64,000 bases of DNA, from NCBI GenBank assembly GCA_036583965.1, contig JAZBQD010000018.1:13928867-13992866 (forward strand), in the 5' to 3' direction. How positions within the stretch are numbered: the first letter of the stretch is position 1; each line of letters opens with the position of its first letter. Position numbers and translations under genes: made by a program. This stretch comes from Prunella strophiata. Taxonomy: Eukaryota > Chordata > Aves > Passeriformes > Prunellidae. This document shows positions 51,427 to 64,000 of the stretch, one piece after another. Below the pieces are notes generated by a model, which was not told the origin of the DNA, searched no databases, and saw only the letters and a list, made by a program, of their open reading frames with translations.

Positions 51427-54400
51427 AAAGCACCATGTTTCTTTTAAATTCAAGATTGTCTACTCATTCACTACATCAGAACAAAATCTCATGGTCTTAT
51501 TTGCAAATAATTACGATGAGCAAGAAAAGCAAAATGCTTTTCTGAGAACTGGAACATGAAATCCATATGAGCTCATGATGGATACCTCTAATCTCAGGAG
51601 ATGCTCTGTGCTTTAGTGGGAACTCATGACTTCTTTCCTAGAGGTTGGCCAAGTGCCCAGTAGGAAAATCAACTTTAACTGTTACATGCTGTATTCATTT
51701 GTAAGTCAGCAGAATATTTAATCTTAAATTTAGAGTAAGACAGAAACTGCTGCAAATAGTGCTACAGGTAGAGACTTAATGGTTCTTTAAGAGAAATCAT
51801 GTTCAACTATTATTTTTCCACACTTATTGCAATAAAAGTTTCTTGGAAAAGAAAAAAGGGAAGAATGTTTTGTGAGAAAACTCAGTTGTCAGAAAATGCA
51901 GAGAAACCCTGGAAGTTCCTACTGAAAATTAGCCAGACAGACAAAATAGTCTGTCTGTAAGACAGTTGGATTTCAAAATTTATAAAAATATATTGTCCCT
52001 CTTTCTAAAGTCTACTTTGTCACTCTGTTCCTTTGAAATGGTCAGCACCAGCTTGCAAAACAGGAGCTTTGATTGTTGCTCAAGAGAAGTGCAGCCAATG
52101 GCTCTAATGAGTTGCTTCAGTGACCCTTCACTAATGTGGTCTGATTTGATCTCAAAGATCAAAAAGTTCCATTGCTTCCAGAAGACTGAAAACCATTTGC
52201 TCATACAGAGGCAGCTTTCCACGCAACTTTGAGCAAGCTCCTTGACTTTAGCCTCAGGTTTGCCACTTCAGAGTGCCTGTCCCTTGCCATCATGGTGGCC
52301 TGTAGCTCTGGCCAGGCTCCAGCTCCCTTCTTGGCTGGCTGTCACAAGAGGTTAGCCCAGGCCATGTACCTGCCAGCTGTTCTCCTTGGTTCCCTTTCTG
52401 CCCATGGGATCTCTTTTCTCAGTGTCAACCCTTCCCTTAACCTTCCCTTAAGTTTCATAACTGCAAAAGAACAGTTAACTCCAGTCCTGTTATCTTTTGC
52501 TGTGCATGGTTGTTAAGTCAAGCCTGGAAAAGATAATTTTCTAAAGTGACACTGCAGCAAATCCCAAACTCTTGTGCTTAGTGGCTATTATCACTTGTTT
52601 AATCTTTGACTGTTTTTTAAATAGTAAAACCATCTGAGCCTCTGATTTATGAGCATGTTTTGATACAAGTAAGAGTCCCTTCCCCCTTCCCTCCAGAGAG
52701 AAGTTTTTCCTATCATAGAATACAAAGCAAGGTAGAAAAGGCCCTGACTTGTATTTGTGGTGTCATTCCCATCTTAAGCTGTGTAAATAATGGATTTATG
52801 GGCATGATACCTTGAAACATCCCATTTAATTAAACTGGCTTTTGTTTTAAAATAAGTTGTCTTTGGACTTAGGCAAGCACAGAGGGAAAGGGAAGAGATG
52901 CCCTGCAGAGTGGAACAGGCTGTCCTGTAACACAATTCTCTGAGTACCAGTCAGCTTTTCTGGTTCTATGCTGTTCCCAACTCAGTTTGGGCTGTTGTGT
53001 ACATCTAAATCTAATCCTGTCCTTTAAATCCCCCTAGGTTTTGAAATAAGGGTGAATTTTTGGCAAGAACCACTCTTGGCAATTTAACAACAGCTCAGGA
53101 GTAGCATATAGTCAGTTCTGGATCTGCTGGATTATGCAGAATGAGCACAGTCAGGACCTGCTCTGAGAATTTTCAGAGGCATCTTTTAAGACATTTTTTT
53201 TTCAAACTTTATTTAAACACAGTTAAATACTGGACAACAGTATTGCAGCTACATTGTGAAAATATTCAGTGAAGCCATTACTTGACATCCTCTTGAAATC
53301 AGCGTGGAAAGGGAAGAGATTTTCTGTTTACTGTTTTCCTTGTCTGATGCAGAAATGGAGTCCAGCTGCCAATGCTGAGGTCTGGCCACATCTGCTAAAA
53401 GATAGTGATCATTTTTCAGAAGGGAAAATTTCCCGGTATCCAGGACTGTTAAACTCCTCTTCTGTCTTATGTTTATAAGGAGCTTATGTTCTGGTACTTT
53501 TCACATTTCTGAGTGAACCAGGTTAATAGAAACTAATTCCATGTTGGAATGGAGTGTGTCTTTCAGAAAACTATTACATTTTATTAAAAAACTCCAGGTT
53601 ATTCTAAGAGAAGCCTGTCCCAACTAGTTTAAAAAACAACCAACCAAGCAAAGGATGTTTTATTTTTTGCCTTGAAATTGTCCCTTTTAAGTCCTATTCA
53701 TAGTATCTCCTTACAGCTTTGATGTTGAAATACTTGCTATCATGTTTCTACTTCCTGGCCAGTACTCCCAGGATGGACTAAGTTGCTCCTTTAACTAGTT
53801 TTGATTAGACTAGATTATCAGTCACTCCTATTCTCCTGTTCAAAGTTGTATTTGTATTATTTGGACCTTCCTTAGAGCCTAGACATGAGATCTGAACACT
53901 GGTATTGTGTTAGCATGAAACCTCTGCCAAATACTGGGCCTTAATTGTTCCCTGTTGATGTTCTGAATTCCATTCTATAGGTACCCATTGATTACATTTG
54001 TCCTTTTGGATTTCACCAGCACAGCAGAAGCTTTATGGCTACCTATTACCCTCTAAACTTTCTAGTCCTATCCACTGTCATGATTTTCCTGGAAAACATT
54101 TAATTTTGCATATTTATCCATTTTTTCCCCTTAGATGTCTGACTTAACACACAACTTCAAAAAAGCCACATGCTGCTTGCAGCATCCAAAGTACTGAGCA
54201 ATCCTGAGAAATCCAAATCAGCAAACTGTCCTTTTTACCATTCCTCTACTCTTCCTGGAATCATGGAACTAAGTTATCATTTTGTGTCTCCCTGATTGGC
54301 AAAAGAATTATAAGGCTAACAGCACAGCACCAAGCAACGATTATATGATTTTGTGCCTTTTGGATGTGCTGGGGAATGCAAAAATTTGGGTATGTGTGCA

Positions 54401-56814
54401 AGTTGTGGCCATATCCTTATGCCAGCACCTCTAGCATTTCTTCCTGCACACTGCCTGGTGTGCAGGCTAGGAACTCTGATATGCTCAGAGTCAGTTCCAA
54501 AGTGGGTTAAGGAACAGGACTGCACAATGGTGTTTGAAACACACTGGGCATGTGGTTGTATAGAGCCCAGTTGAGTCCCAGCTGGAAATGTGCCTATTCA
54601 GTGAGGATTTCTCTTTGCAGCTCTACTTTGACAGCAGCCTCTGGTATTTTGAGCCCCTTAAATGTGTGCCATGTTTTTCTTAGGTTGTTCTGTCTTCTAA
54701 ATACAAATGGCTACATTAACACCAAGCTGAGCTCCCTTTGTTGCTCCCAAAAGAGGCTGAAGCTGCTTCCTCTCCAAAAACACAATTATCCAACTGTCCT
54801 AGATCTGCGTTCAGCCTCTGATTCACTTTGATTTTTAGGCAGCACTCAATAGCAAAGGCTTTGCAGAAGAAAGTTTGAGTAGGACTTGGATTTCAAGCAG
54901 GAGCATTCCCTGCTCACGTGGAATTGCATTGAAAAAAATAGACACACAATGCTACAGTTATTTTTCTAACCCCTTTTGAGGACCATAACTGTGCTTTTTG
55001 CCCATGATTTTGTTGGAGCAAAGTGGGAAGTTAGCTGGAACAGCAAGAAAAAGTCTCTCATATTCATCTGCAGAGAGGTCTGTTTGAGAGGCAATTGCAG
55101 AACATTTGTTCCACTTACCCAGGTCATAGCATCATACTTGCTGTTTTCACTTGTTTTTTGTAGTCTCTTTTAAAATAAATTACTGCCTTTAAAGCAAATG
55201 ACTTAACTGAACTGCTTGGGATCTCAGTATTTTTCCATGACTCTTTGAAAACAAAATTCTCTCTTGCTGTTTTGTTGTTGTTGTTTTTTTTTTTTTCCTT
55301 TAATGAGCAGATTTCTGTCTCCCTGCCTCCCCCTCCTCCTTCTTGCCTTTTGGCAGAACTTGATGTGTGAATTGTGATGTTTGCCACTGTATGACCAAAA
55401 TGCTCTGAACTGTGCTCCACAAAGCAGCAGTGAACTTGACAGAGAAAAACATCAGCCTGTTTGTAAGACAGAAACAACAAGGGCTTCACACTTTTCTTCT
55501 GATGTTTGTTTGTTCTTATCTGCTGTGCAAATTCATTTGGTTTTGGTTACAAGCCACTTGGATATTTTTGACTGCTTGCTTTTTTAAACTGAATTTATGC
55601 AAAATATTATGCAAAAGCAATCTTCCATTGCAGTTATGGAGCTTTTCAATGGGAGCAAGAGTAGAATAAAGTTCCTAAAATTGACTTTGTTACCCAGACT
55701 AACAGTGAGGTAGGACGACTTTTATTAAGCAAAACTCAAATGTTGCAAAATGTGTGGGTTTGAAGCTTAACTGTGGGAAAAATGTAATGCAGAAAGGACA
55801 GCAGCAGCTACTCCAACTACTGAATCAATGCTAGAGCATGTTATACAAGTTATGTCATACAGGTTTTAGATGCTTCACTCAAAGACAGCTGGGATTTCCC
55901 TTTCAAGTAGTTTTAAAATGTTCTGATAACAACCTAAATTTATTCTCGAAATTAAGCAACTATATTTTCAGGACTTTTCCATCAAAGATAATTTCTGTAT
56001 GTACCAAATACTTACAAGGGCTTAGTGAGAAGGAGGTACGGACGACTAGGCTGGTGTTTAAGACTAAATAGGTGTTTCTGATATTTTATTTTAACATGTT
56101 GTTATTGGTTATCCAAGGCTGAAATACTGGAACAAGTTCTTAGAGAATTTACAGTCAAATCCCACTGACAAGCAGTTGCTGAGCTAAAACTAAAGTGAAG
56201 GGGCTTTTCTGAATTTCTTAATCTGTGTTCATCAAATTATTTCTAAAAAACTCAAGAATTTCTACAAAACAATTCTTCAGGTTTTCTAAATCAGTTCCCA
56301 CAATGCTAAATAAAGCATTTATTTGGCCCTCACTCTACACATGACTTTGCTCTATTTCTGGTATGTCTCTTGCCACTCTTTCCCCAACAGGTAGCCTATT
56401 ATTTGCAAGGTGGCCTGTAAAGATGCTGTGCAAGCAGAGATGGTTCACCAGGAAAAGTAACTAAGGAGGATTTTACTAATGCTTCTGTCCATGTGACACA
56501 GACATTCAAATTACTCATGTGCACACGTCCAGAATCTTTTCCCAGGCTACTGGAGCAAAAAATATACAAACTGTCCAGCTTCCTTTTTGTTTTATCAGTG
56601 AATTTATTTTGATTTTGTTTGTTTGTAGTTTCTGGGAGTCATATGATAACTATGCGTTTTCCTCTCTGGTAGCATTTGTCTCTGATCTGATTACAACTCT
56701 GTACTATTGCAAGATGTACATGTATTGTTTCTTGCTTAATAATAAGATCACAGAAGACAGAATTTTAAAGAATTAAAGTGGAATAAAAGTATGTGTAGTT
56801 TTAGCTATATCCTT

Positions 56815-56879
56815 GAGATATAGATAAAAAAGTCACCATTCATGTGTAAAATGGATGGTGACTTTTTTAGTTATATCTC
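56815..56879. repeat. Near-perfect inverted repeat (29-bp arms, 7-nt loop)
   Basis: The left arm (56815-56843) begins GAGATATAGATAAAAAAGTC and the right arm (56851-56879) is its reverse complement at 26 of 29 positions. The loop is GTGTAAA. The predicted fold is a single hairpin of about 65 nt. It could be a palindromic MITE remnant, a microRNA-precursor-like hairpin or a local palindrome. Nothing in the sequence decides between these. Confidence 0.9.
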
Positions 56880-59800
56880 AGGAACCATTATTACCTTGGA
56901 TGTTTCCAAGTGATTTTTCTGGTTTTCTTTGATTATTTAGATTAGACCTATTTTCACATCAATGCATATCTAAAGTTATTGATAAAAAAGAAATTGCACT
57001 TAATTCAAAGATATTTTCAATATGAAAATAATGGTTACTTGGTTCTGTGATATATGTTAAATTTTTCTGTTCCATTTTAAGTATTTGTATTTAAGATATT
57101 ATAATACAATAATAATGACTGTTGATAAGACATATAGTTGACTATTCAGGTTAGTCAGACTGAACAGGACTGGTGTGATTAAAATGTTGCAATATTTTAG
57201 AATACTTGCTTGCCCTAACAGATGGCTTCTGGAGCGAACTACCAATGGTGCAAGATCTTCAGTGAATGAAAAACTCAAATCCAAGGACTTAATATTGAAA
57301 CTAAACTATTTATCTTAAATATGGCCACATCTCTGTTTTTCATCTTACCTGGATTAGTAATATTCACCTCCTTTCTAATATCTTCCTAGGGAATGTGAAC
57401 TTTAATTTTTTTATGCCAGGCCATCTTAGGTTGAGATGTCTTTGATCTTTCCTGCAACTTCAGAAGAGAAGTAGTCATTGCAAGCCATGCCTGTGGCACT
57501 GAGGTAAAAATGTACATGCTTGTGCAGGAGCAAAATTTCCACCATAGTGGAGGAGCACTCTGGATTCTGTGCTGTGCATCAAACACCCCATATGTTATAC
57601 ACAGCCTCAGACACCTACCTTAAATTTCCCCTGGGATCATTCCCAGCCAAAGCTGACTCACTGTAGTGGTTTCAACCAAGATGTTTTTCCTTCTGGGGGT
57701 GGTTTGTTCTTGTTGGATGCAACACATGTGAATCTCAGTGTCTGTTGCTTTGTTCTGGGACTGGCCCCATGGTTACAGCTCTGTTCAGAGCACTTTTGCT
57801 GAATTAGGCTGTTCCTCTAGTACAGCTGTGTCCTGCTTTTTGCTTGGGCTGATTTCAGTCTCTGGATTTCTTTTTTTTTTATACTCCCTTTAATGTTCCT
57901 TTTTTTTTTTCCCTAGGATTGGTTGCAACAGAAGGGCTAAGACTATGTCTCAACTTGAGTGTGGCAAATCTTCTCTGGAGGGCCTAGGTCAACTAACAAC
58001 AAGAATCTGGTGAAATATTTTCTCCCAACCATCTCAAGCACAACTCTGTACCAATTACCCAGTGCTCCACAGCCATGGACTGCAGCATTGTCCTCTCAGT
58101 ACTGTTGTACATGGAAATATGGGGCTTCAGATGTTTCCTGCTTTCTGTTTCAACTCTTTTCCCATGCTATTAAACATTTTTACTTGGCCTTTGGGAGAAA
58201 AGAAAGTGTTGTGATAACAGAAGAAAAAGTGCTAAAAGTATGCAGCTAAACTCATCTTCTGCATGCTCAGCTTAAATAGCAGTGTGTCCCCCATGTCCCC
58301 CATGTTCCTCTGGAGCTGCTGAAACGCAGCTGGTGAAAACAGAGCTCAGGAAAATCTGAAATGATGGTGTAGAAAAAAGTGGTTTTCATAACTTGCTTGT
58401 ACTTCAATTCTTTCCTCTGACAGCTGCTTTCAGACTACTCCGGACTCTAGTTTTTATTTATTTGGAGACTTCTCAGTGGTTCCAGAAGCTCAATAGTTTC
58501 AGTGGCAGTAGTTGTTAGTTCCATCTGTGCTGAGTGAGATGAAGGTTCTAAGTTCAGTGAAACCCATCCCAGCAGTGATCCACACGTGACCCTCAGGTTT
58601 GGCTGCCACAGCAGGGATTTCTGCTGAACGCTTGTGCAGGTATGAGCAAATGTATCAGTAAGTGCCTGTGTGTGTTTCAAATGCTGGGTGGCTGTGTGAC
58701 CACCAGCAGACTCCTGTTTATTTAGGGGGGAAGGGGAGATTTCTTTTGAAAGGTCTGAAATGGAAATACCTACATGGACTTCAGTTGTTGAATTACTGAT
58801 GTTATTCAAGACTGTTTTGTAAATAATGATATATTGTCATGAGCATACACAGATATCCAATCTTCCTTTTTTGTGATTTTGAGTGAGGTAACTTGTGTGC
58901 ATTTCTTAGCTGGGGTTTTATTTGGTTTATTTGTTCAATCCTTTGTCAAACCTTGGGAAAGCTATAAGTGTGAAAGTGCATGGCATAATTTAAAACAAGG
59001 CAGGGATGTGATACAGTGATCCTTTTTTGCTGGTTGTAGAGTAAGAGTAGGTCTTCTTGACACACCACAAAGGTATATATACTGAGTCTCAAGGAACTTT
59101 ATAGCTGAATAACAACTGGCTTTCAAAGGTTTAACATTTCTTTTTCTGTGCCAAGTGTGTATGGGAGAAGCCTAGAAGGTCAAGAGAAAATAAGCAGAAG
59201 TCAAAGACAGATTGTAAGACAAATAGTAACATCTGGTAAATGACTTTCTTCTACATTTGTAGAGCCCTTGTTTACTGCAGTGAATGTGAAATGTTTTTCT
59301 TGGCAAGATTATAGCATTAAAGTCCACCAGTCTGGGAATAAAGTTCATACAGGTTTATAACATTACTAATACACAGTAAAAAACATAAAATATATTTGCA
59401 TTTAAAACCTGTATGTCATAAAAAATAATCAACATCAGTGATGCTAGAAAGTTAGAAAATACATAGATTTTATGGCTTTTTTTGTCATTTTTGAGAGGCA
59501 TTTTGAATATTTATACTGGTTCATATGGATGTATAAAGTGCTTTGACTGTGCCATCTCTCCACTGACTGTCTGTAAATCCATCTTTGTGCTCATGAATGG
59601 CCTGTTTCAGAGAAACAATGGAGCAAAGTAGCTAAAAACTGCTAGTGGTCTAAGCTGAGGACGTCACACAAATGAATGTTTGTGTCTCTTATATGTGGGA
59701 CCCCCTAAAAGGGAAAAAAATATGCTGAAGAAAGGTAATAAAAGAGGCAGAGCAGATCTGCTTTGGTGAATCTCTGATAGTTTCCAGCTGATCCCACACT

Positions 59801-61892
59801 GCTATTCCCTCCTGACAGACTATTCAGGGAGAAATGGTCGTGCACACAGAGCTTGATTTCTGTGGGAACTGTCTTCCCAGATAAATGTTGTTCTTCTATG
59901 AGGAAAAAAAAGGGAGTACAGATTGTAAAATTTTTGATAGCATGGGTATAGCAAACAAACTTGCCCCTTCGGTTTCCCATCTTCTTTCTTTGTAAGACTC
60001 AAATTCTGCAGAGGTTACAAATAAGATCAGGGCCAGCTGGACTCATCAAACAGAAGTTGAAGAGGTTTATTCAGTTGTGGGAGTACTTCACTTCGTATTA
60101 TCATTAAAAGTTTTATTCTCTGAAAATTCGTGTTCCTGTGGTATTTTGCGTTGCTTGGACTTTGTTCAATGAGAAATAGTTTAACTGGAACAACAGCAGT
60201 GATGTCTTCTGAGATCAAGACACTTGGATCAAAGGGAAACAGAAAAAAATCCATGGGGCTCACTGACTGAAAGACTAAAATCAGTGATGTAGTTTAATCT
60301 CAAATGCATTGTGGAAACTCCTTTGTAGCTCTTAAAAGTTTTAGCTGTAATACTGACTGGAGTCCCTAAGGCTAGGGAAATGAAGATTTCTTCATGCTTG
60401 CAGGAGCCAGAATATTGGAAGAGAAAAGAGTTGTTAATGTAAAGCTCTTTGTGTAGGATTTGGTATAGACACATTTCTAAACAGTTCCAAAAGCCATGAT
60501 TGTAATTTGGCACTCTATGTGTATCTGGTATTGACTCATGCTTGCATTACTTGAGAAATCATGCCAGTTTCTAGAGAACAAAATGTGTCTGTGTCAGAAT
60601 TCTTGTTTGTTGCCTACAGATGATTTGCTAGTTGGTTTTCATGCCAATCTACCAGCTTGGCTCCATCAACGTGAATGAGTCTCTCCTGATTTCAACTTGT
60701 GTTGTGGAGCCTGGCCCTTTGCATTTATATTTATGAAGAAGTCTGTTTATTGTCTTTGATAAAAGTAGAAGAAGCCAGTCTGTTTGAAAAGCAGTGTGAA
60801 TTGTTCAGTTGTCCTTGTAAAGAGGGACAGTTGTATTTTGCTGTTATCTTTTGATTAATGTGCTCTTCAGCAGTACATGTCTTCCCTGCAGATTTCACCA
60901 GCCACATGTCAGCAAGTGTAAGAGCCAATTCCTTGCCCTTTGTAAGTCAGACCAAGGGGAGGTCTTGGGAGCAGAGAGCCATAATGGACCATGGAAGTCT
61001 GAGAGCAATTATTTCTAGATAATCAAACACAAGAAATAGCAGGAAGCAAGGTTTATTTATGGAAGAGATGTCTACTTAGAAACCTACAGTTTTTATTTAC
61101 TACTTCCCTAGAAGATTACTAGAAAAAAAGTGAACAAAATAAAAGCCTTGCAATATTTGAAAATAAAGACACTTTTAAAATTAGTCAGAAGAGGGGAAAA
61201 ATCTCATGTATTCATAAGATACAAGCTCATTTTTTCATATCTGCTTTCAAACTAATGATTTTTTAAAGGTGCTAATGTTGTGAGTGATAAGGACAATAGA
61301 AAGTGGATGTTTAATAGGTGAACTAAGTTATTTTATTTTGAAAGGTAGTAGTTAAGGAAGTTTTAAGATACAGACTAAGGCAAGTTATTTATAGTCTGGA
61401 TGCAGGCCAGTGCAGTGCTACATCAGCCCCTGGGTAGCTTAGGGGCAAATTTCACCTTAGGCAGGAAAAAACTTTATTTCTCTATATTGTAAAAAGCTGC
61501 CCAAAGCTACCCCACTTCAGGGAATAATAGACTACCAACTTCCAAGGTACTCTTGTTCTTTCCCACTGTGCAACCATATTTTTCTCTTTGGGGGTGCTGG
61601 AGGGGACGATTCCTCCCTGATGCTGCAGCAGAACGAGTGTCCCATGCACTTGTCCCCAGGCAGATTCTGTGTGGCTTGTTCTGGGTACCAACCTGTCCAT
61701 TATGACTGCCATGGTCTGCCTCTGCATCTGGTGTCAGCTTGAAATCAGATGGAGGTTACTTAGGTTGGCAGCAGACTTTTATCACAAAGAGCAAAACCTG
61801 TTAATTTTCTTCATGAGAGTTGTGTCCTACTTATCTTCATGATGATGAATTTGATGTGCATTTTGTGGTTTTTTGGTGGGCTGCCTTAGGAG

Positions 61893-62120
61893 GACCTAGT
61901 GATGCTTCCTTTCTACTCAGCACCTGTGAGGCCACCCTTGGAGTGTTGTGTGCAGCTCTCCAGCATGAGAAAGAGATGGAATTACTGAAGAGAACCCAGC
62001 AATGGGCCACTAAGGTGACTGAGGGACTCTCATATGACAGCTGGGACTGTTCAGCTCAGAGAATGCCCAAGGGGAGTCTCAGCCATGTACATGAATGGCT
62101 GGAAGCAGGGTTCAAAATTA
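61893..62120 (+). mobile_element. CR1 ORF2 C-terminal fragment
   Basis: The plus-strand frame contains LLSTCEATLGVLCAALQHE, then RTQQWATKVTEGL and MPKGSLSHVHEWLEAG. This is the typical C-terminal end of CR1 ORF2 (L-CEA-LG-L-W...R-Q--ATK---GL...G-L--VY-YL--G). It is an isolated decayed piece with neither the polymerase core nor the 3' tail. Confidence 0.85.
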
Positions 62121-64000
62121 AGAGCTGGTTTTCTCATCTCCTCCTGTTTACCATCTGGTCACACTAGACAAGCCATTTTAATACAGACTCAACTCTGGAA
62201 ATATTTGAGAAAAATTTCACCAACCAGTCAATCATAGCACTAAATATTGAAAAGCACTAGAATGTCTTGGCCCAGCTACCAGGCACATCTGGATGCACTG
62301 GACTATTGTTCAAAGGTTCATTGTGCATAACTGTGATTCTGACATATGAACAGTCTGCCAAGATTATTAAAGAAAATAAAAATAAAGCCATCTGTTTATT
62401 ATACTTGCAGGTCATTTCCTGCATATGCACTTCTTGGAGATAGATGCTGTGAAGTATGAAACAATGCCTCTTGTACATTAAATTAATCCAAGAAGGCACT
62501 GTGGTATTTATGACATCATAATTACATGCAAAGGAAAAGAGGGAAAATCATGCCTTCAGGTGAAGAAAGGCTGAGCAGGAAAAAAAATTGTGTGTGAGTG
62601 CTTGAAATGGCCTTATAAGTTAAACAAAAAAATACAATAAAATAGAGCTTCAGAAAAACATGCATGGGTTGCTAAATTGAAGTTTCTCTTTTTCCCAGTA
62701 ACATATGAATGGAAAGACTCTGAGCCTTTTCTGTGTATCTGTCTGGTAAAATTTCTGGTAAGCTTTGGCTGTGTGGATCTCCCTGGTAAACACATGAGAG
62801 ATTCTGCTCTGATGTGCTGGGGCAATGAAGGCAATTTGAATTGTTCTGTGGTGGCTCAGGATGTTCTCCCCCTGTCTGTGATGTGTATTAGATGGACAGT
62901 GTGCTGCTCTGGTGACACTGTGTAGTGTGTGTTTATATTTGAGAGCTTTCCTGTGGGCTTTTGGAAGCTACTGGACTAGATCCTCAGAAAAAAGGGACAA
63001 TTAAAATTTTACTGGTTTTGGCCTATGGGAAGCCTTTTTTTTTTTACCTGCACTCACAATTATGAATGGAATAATTGTTTCATTTTAGTTCCATTTAAAC
63101 AGACCTTAGTAAAATATATAGTTGAAGGACTATGTGTAAGCTGCAAGGAAAATCAACATATGTAAATTTATTCTTCTTTGGACAATGGTTTTATTCTTTA
63201 CAGTGCAGCAAAGAATGCATTTGTAAAAAAGTAATTGCACAAATAATCCAAAAGAGGTATCCATGACATGCCACTGCTTTTCCAGAGGAATAGAGCCTAG
63301 GTGTATTAGTATTGTCTAACATTAAGAAAGGTTAATGTGTTTTTTGGAAATTGTTCAATTATAAATTGCCCTGGACCCTAAATAGCCTTGACACTCTCTA
63401 GCCATAATAATTACAACTTTTGAAGCCCTGGGAAATAGAGTCATGCAGAGGTAGTACAGGGTTTTGCCAATTGATTTCTTTGTTTCTGGCAGACAAAAAG
63501 GTAAATTAATGTTGCAACCTGCCTTTCCTTTTCCTTTTTTAAGAGTTTGCTTAAAGGACTAAGACTAAGATCAAGAGCTTTGCAAATGTATCAAGAATTA
63601 ATGACTCTTGTGTAAATCGCACATTTTGTGCCAAAAAATCTACATCCCAGCTGAGGTGATGAGTACAGAGACAAACTCTGACAGGGAATATGTCATGGGA
63701 GTAGCAACTGTACAGGAACAAGTATTGGGAATGACTTCTTACAGGGAAAACAAAAGAAGATTATAGATTCAGAAAAAGACATGACCAAGCATGTCCATAG
63801 AAATGAAAGCTGACTAGTCTGACAAGTCTTGAATTTCAAAGTTTTATTGAGTGTATATCTAGACCCTAATGGGTATGATTTTTTTTTCTTAGTGTCTTTT
63901 ATGGCTTTCCTTTGTTTCACTATGAAATAGAGGTTGCCTCCTTTGCAGTGACTCCCTAGAGCTTCTGCTACTTATCTGTCTTTTAATCATAGAGAAGAAT
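62121..64000. other. Intergenic region at the right edge, no gene seen
   Basis: AT-rich unique sequence following the CR1 ORF2 fragment. The frames at 62677-62925 (plus) and 63693-63920 (minus) are short and match nothing I recognise. Confidence 0.7.

Larger units (their letters stand above)
38798..61892. other. Intergenic region, no gene seen
   Basis: A long AT-rich stretch with simple T, GT and A tracts, two hairpins (48170 and 56815) and a GC-richer patch at 47.74-48.26 kb. The longest frame is at 41006-41584. No recognisable exons, RNA genes or complete transposons were found. Confidence 0.7.

Noticed and set aside
51932..51957. Small inverted repeat AGACAGAC...GTCTGTCT
   Set aside because: Eight-base arms are expected by chance in a window of this size.

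Overview
This is a stretch of vertebrate nuclear DNA: AT-rich, intron-dominated and mostly non-coding. The several CR1-type non-LTR retrotransposon fragments, including typical CR1 3' ends and the TGTGATTC octamer tail, point to a sauropsid. A bird is most likely, and the style of the largest CR1 copy would suit a passerine. The species cannot be fixed from the sequence alone.

The one protein-coding gene I can support is EDNRA, the endothelin-1 receptor type A (a class A GPCR), on the minus strand. The window holds its CpG-rich 5' end (about 21.96-22.95 kb), a probable non-coding first exon (about 22.50-22.74 kb) and the first coding exon. That exon has its ATG at 19486 and its coding part at 19085-19486; it carries the signal peptide, the extracellular N-terminus, TM1 and TM2. 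The second coding exon (4856-4983) carries extracellular loop 1 and TM3 up to the DRY motif. The intron between the two coding exons is 14,101 bp. I could not find the exon encoding TM4 between 1 and 4855, so the rest of the receptor lies beyond the left edge.

EDNRA introns hold a 2.6-kb, 5'-truncated CR1 in the same orientation as the gene (15265-17872), another CR1 3' end (14789-14985), a smaller CR1 scrap (317-381) and simple repeats. Just inside the putative first intron is a perfect 13-copy GGGGAT array (22368-22445), which is a strong G-quadruplex candidate beside the promoter.

From about 23 kb to 64 kb I see no convincing gene. This fits an intergenic flank upstream of EDNRA. It contains CR1 fragments at 26.5-26.9, 37.4, 38.7 and 61.9-62.1 kb, a CA microsatellite, A/T/GT tracts, a long pyrimidine tract and two notable hairpins (48170-48198 and 56815-56879). 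Open frames there are short, mostly lack ATG starts and match nothing I recognise. I found no tRNA, rRNA, CRISPR array or obvious new biological system.
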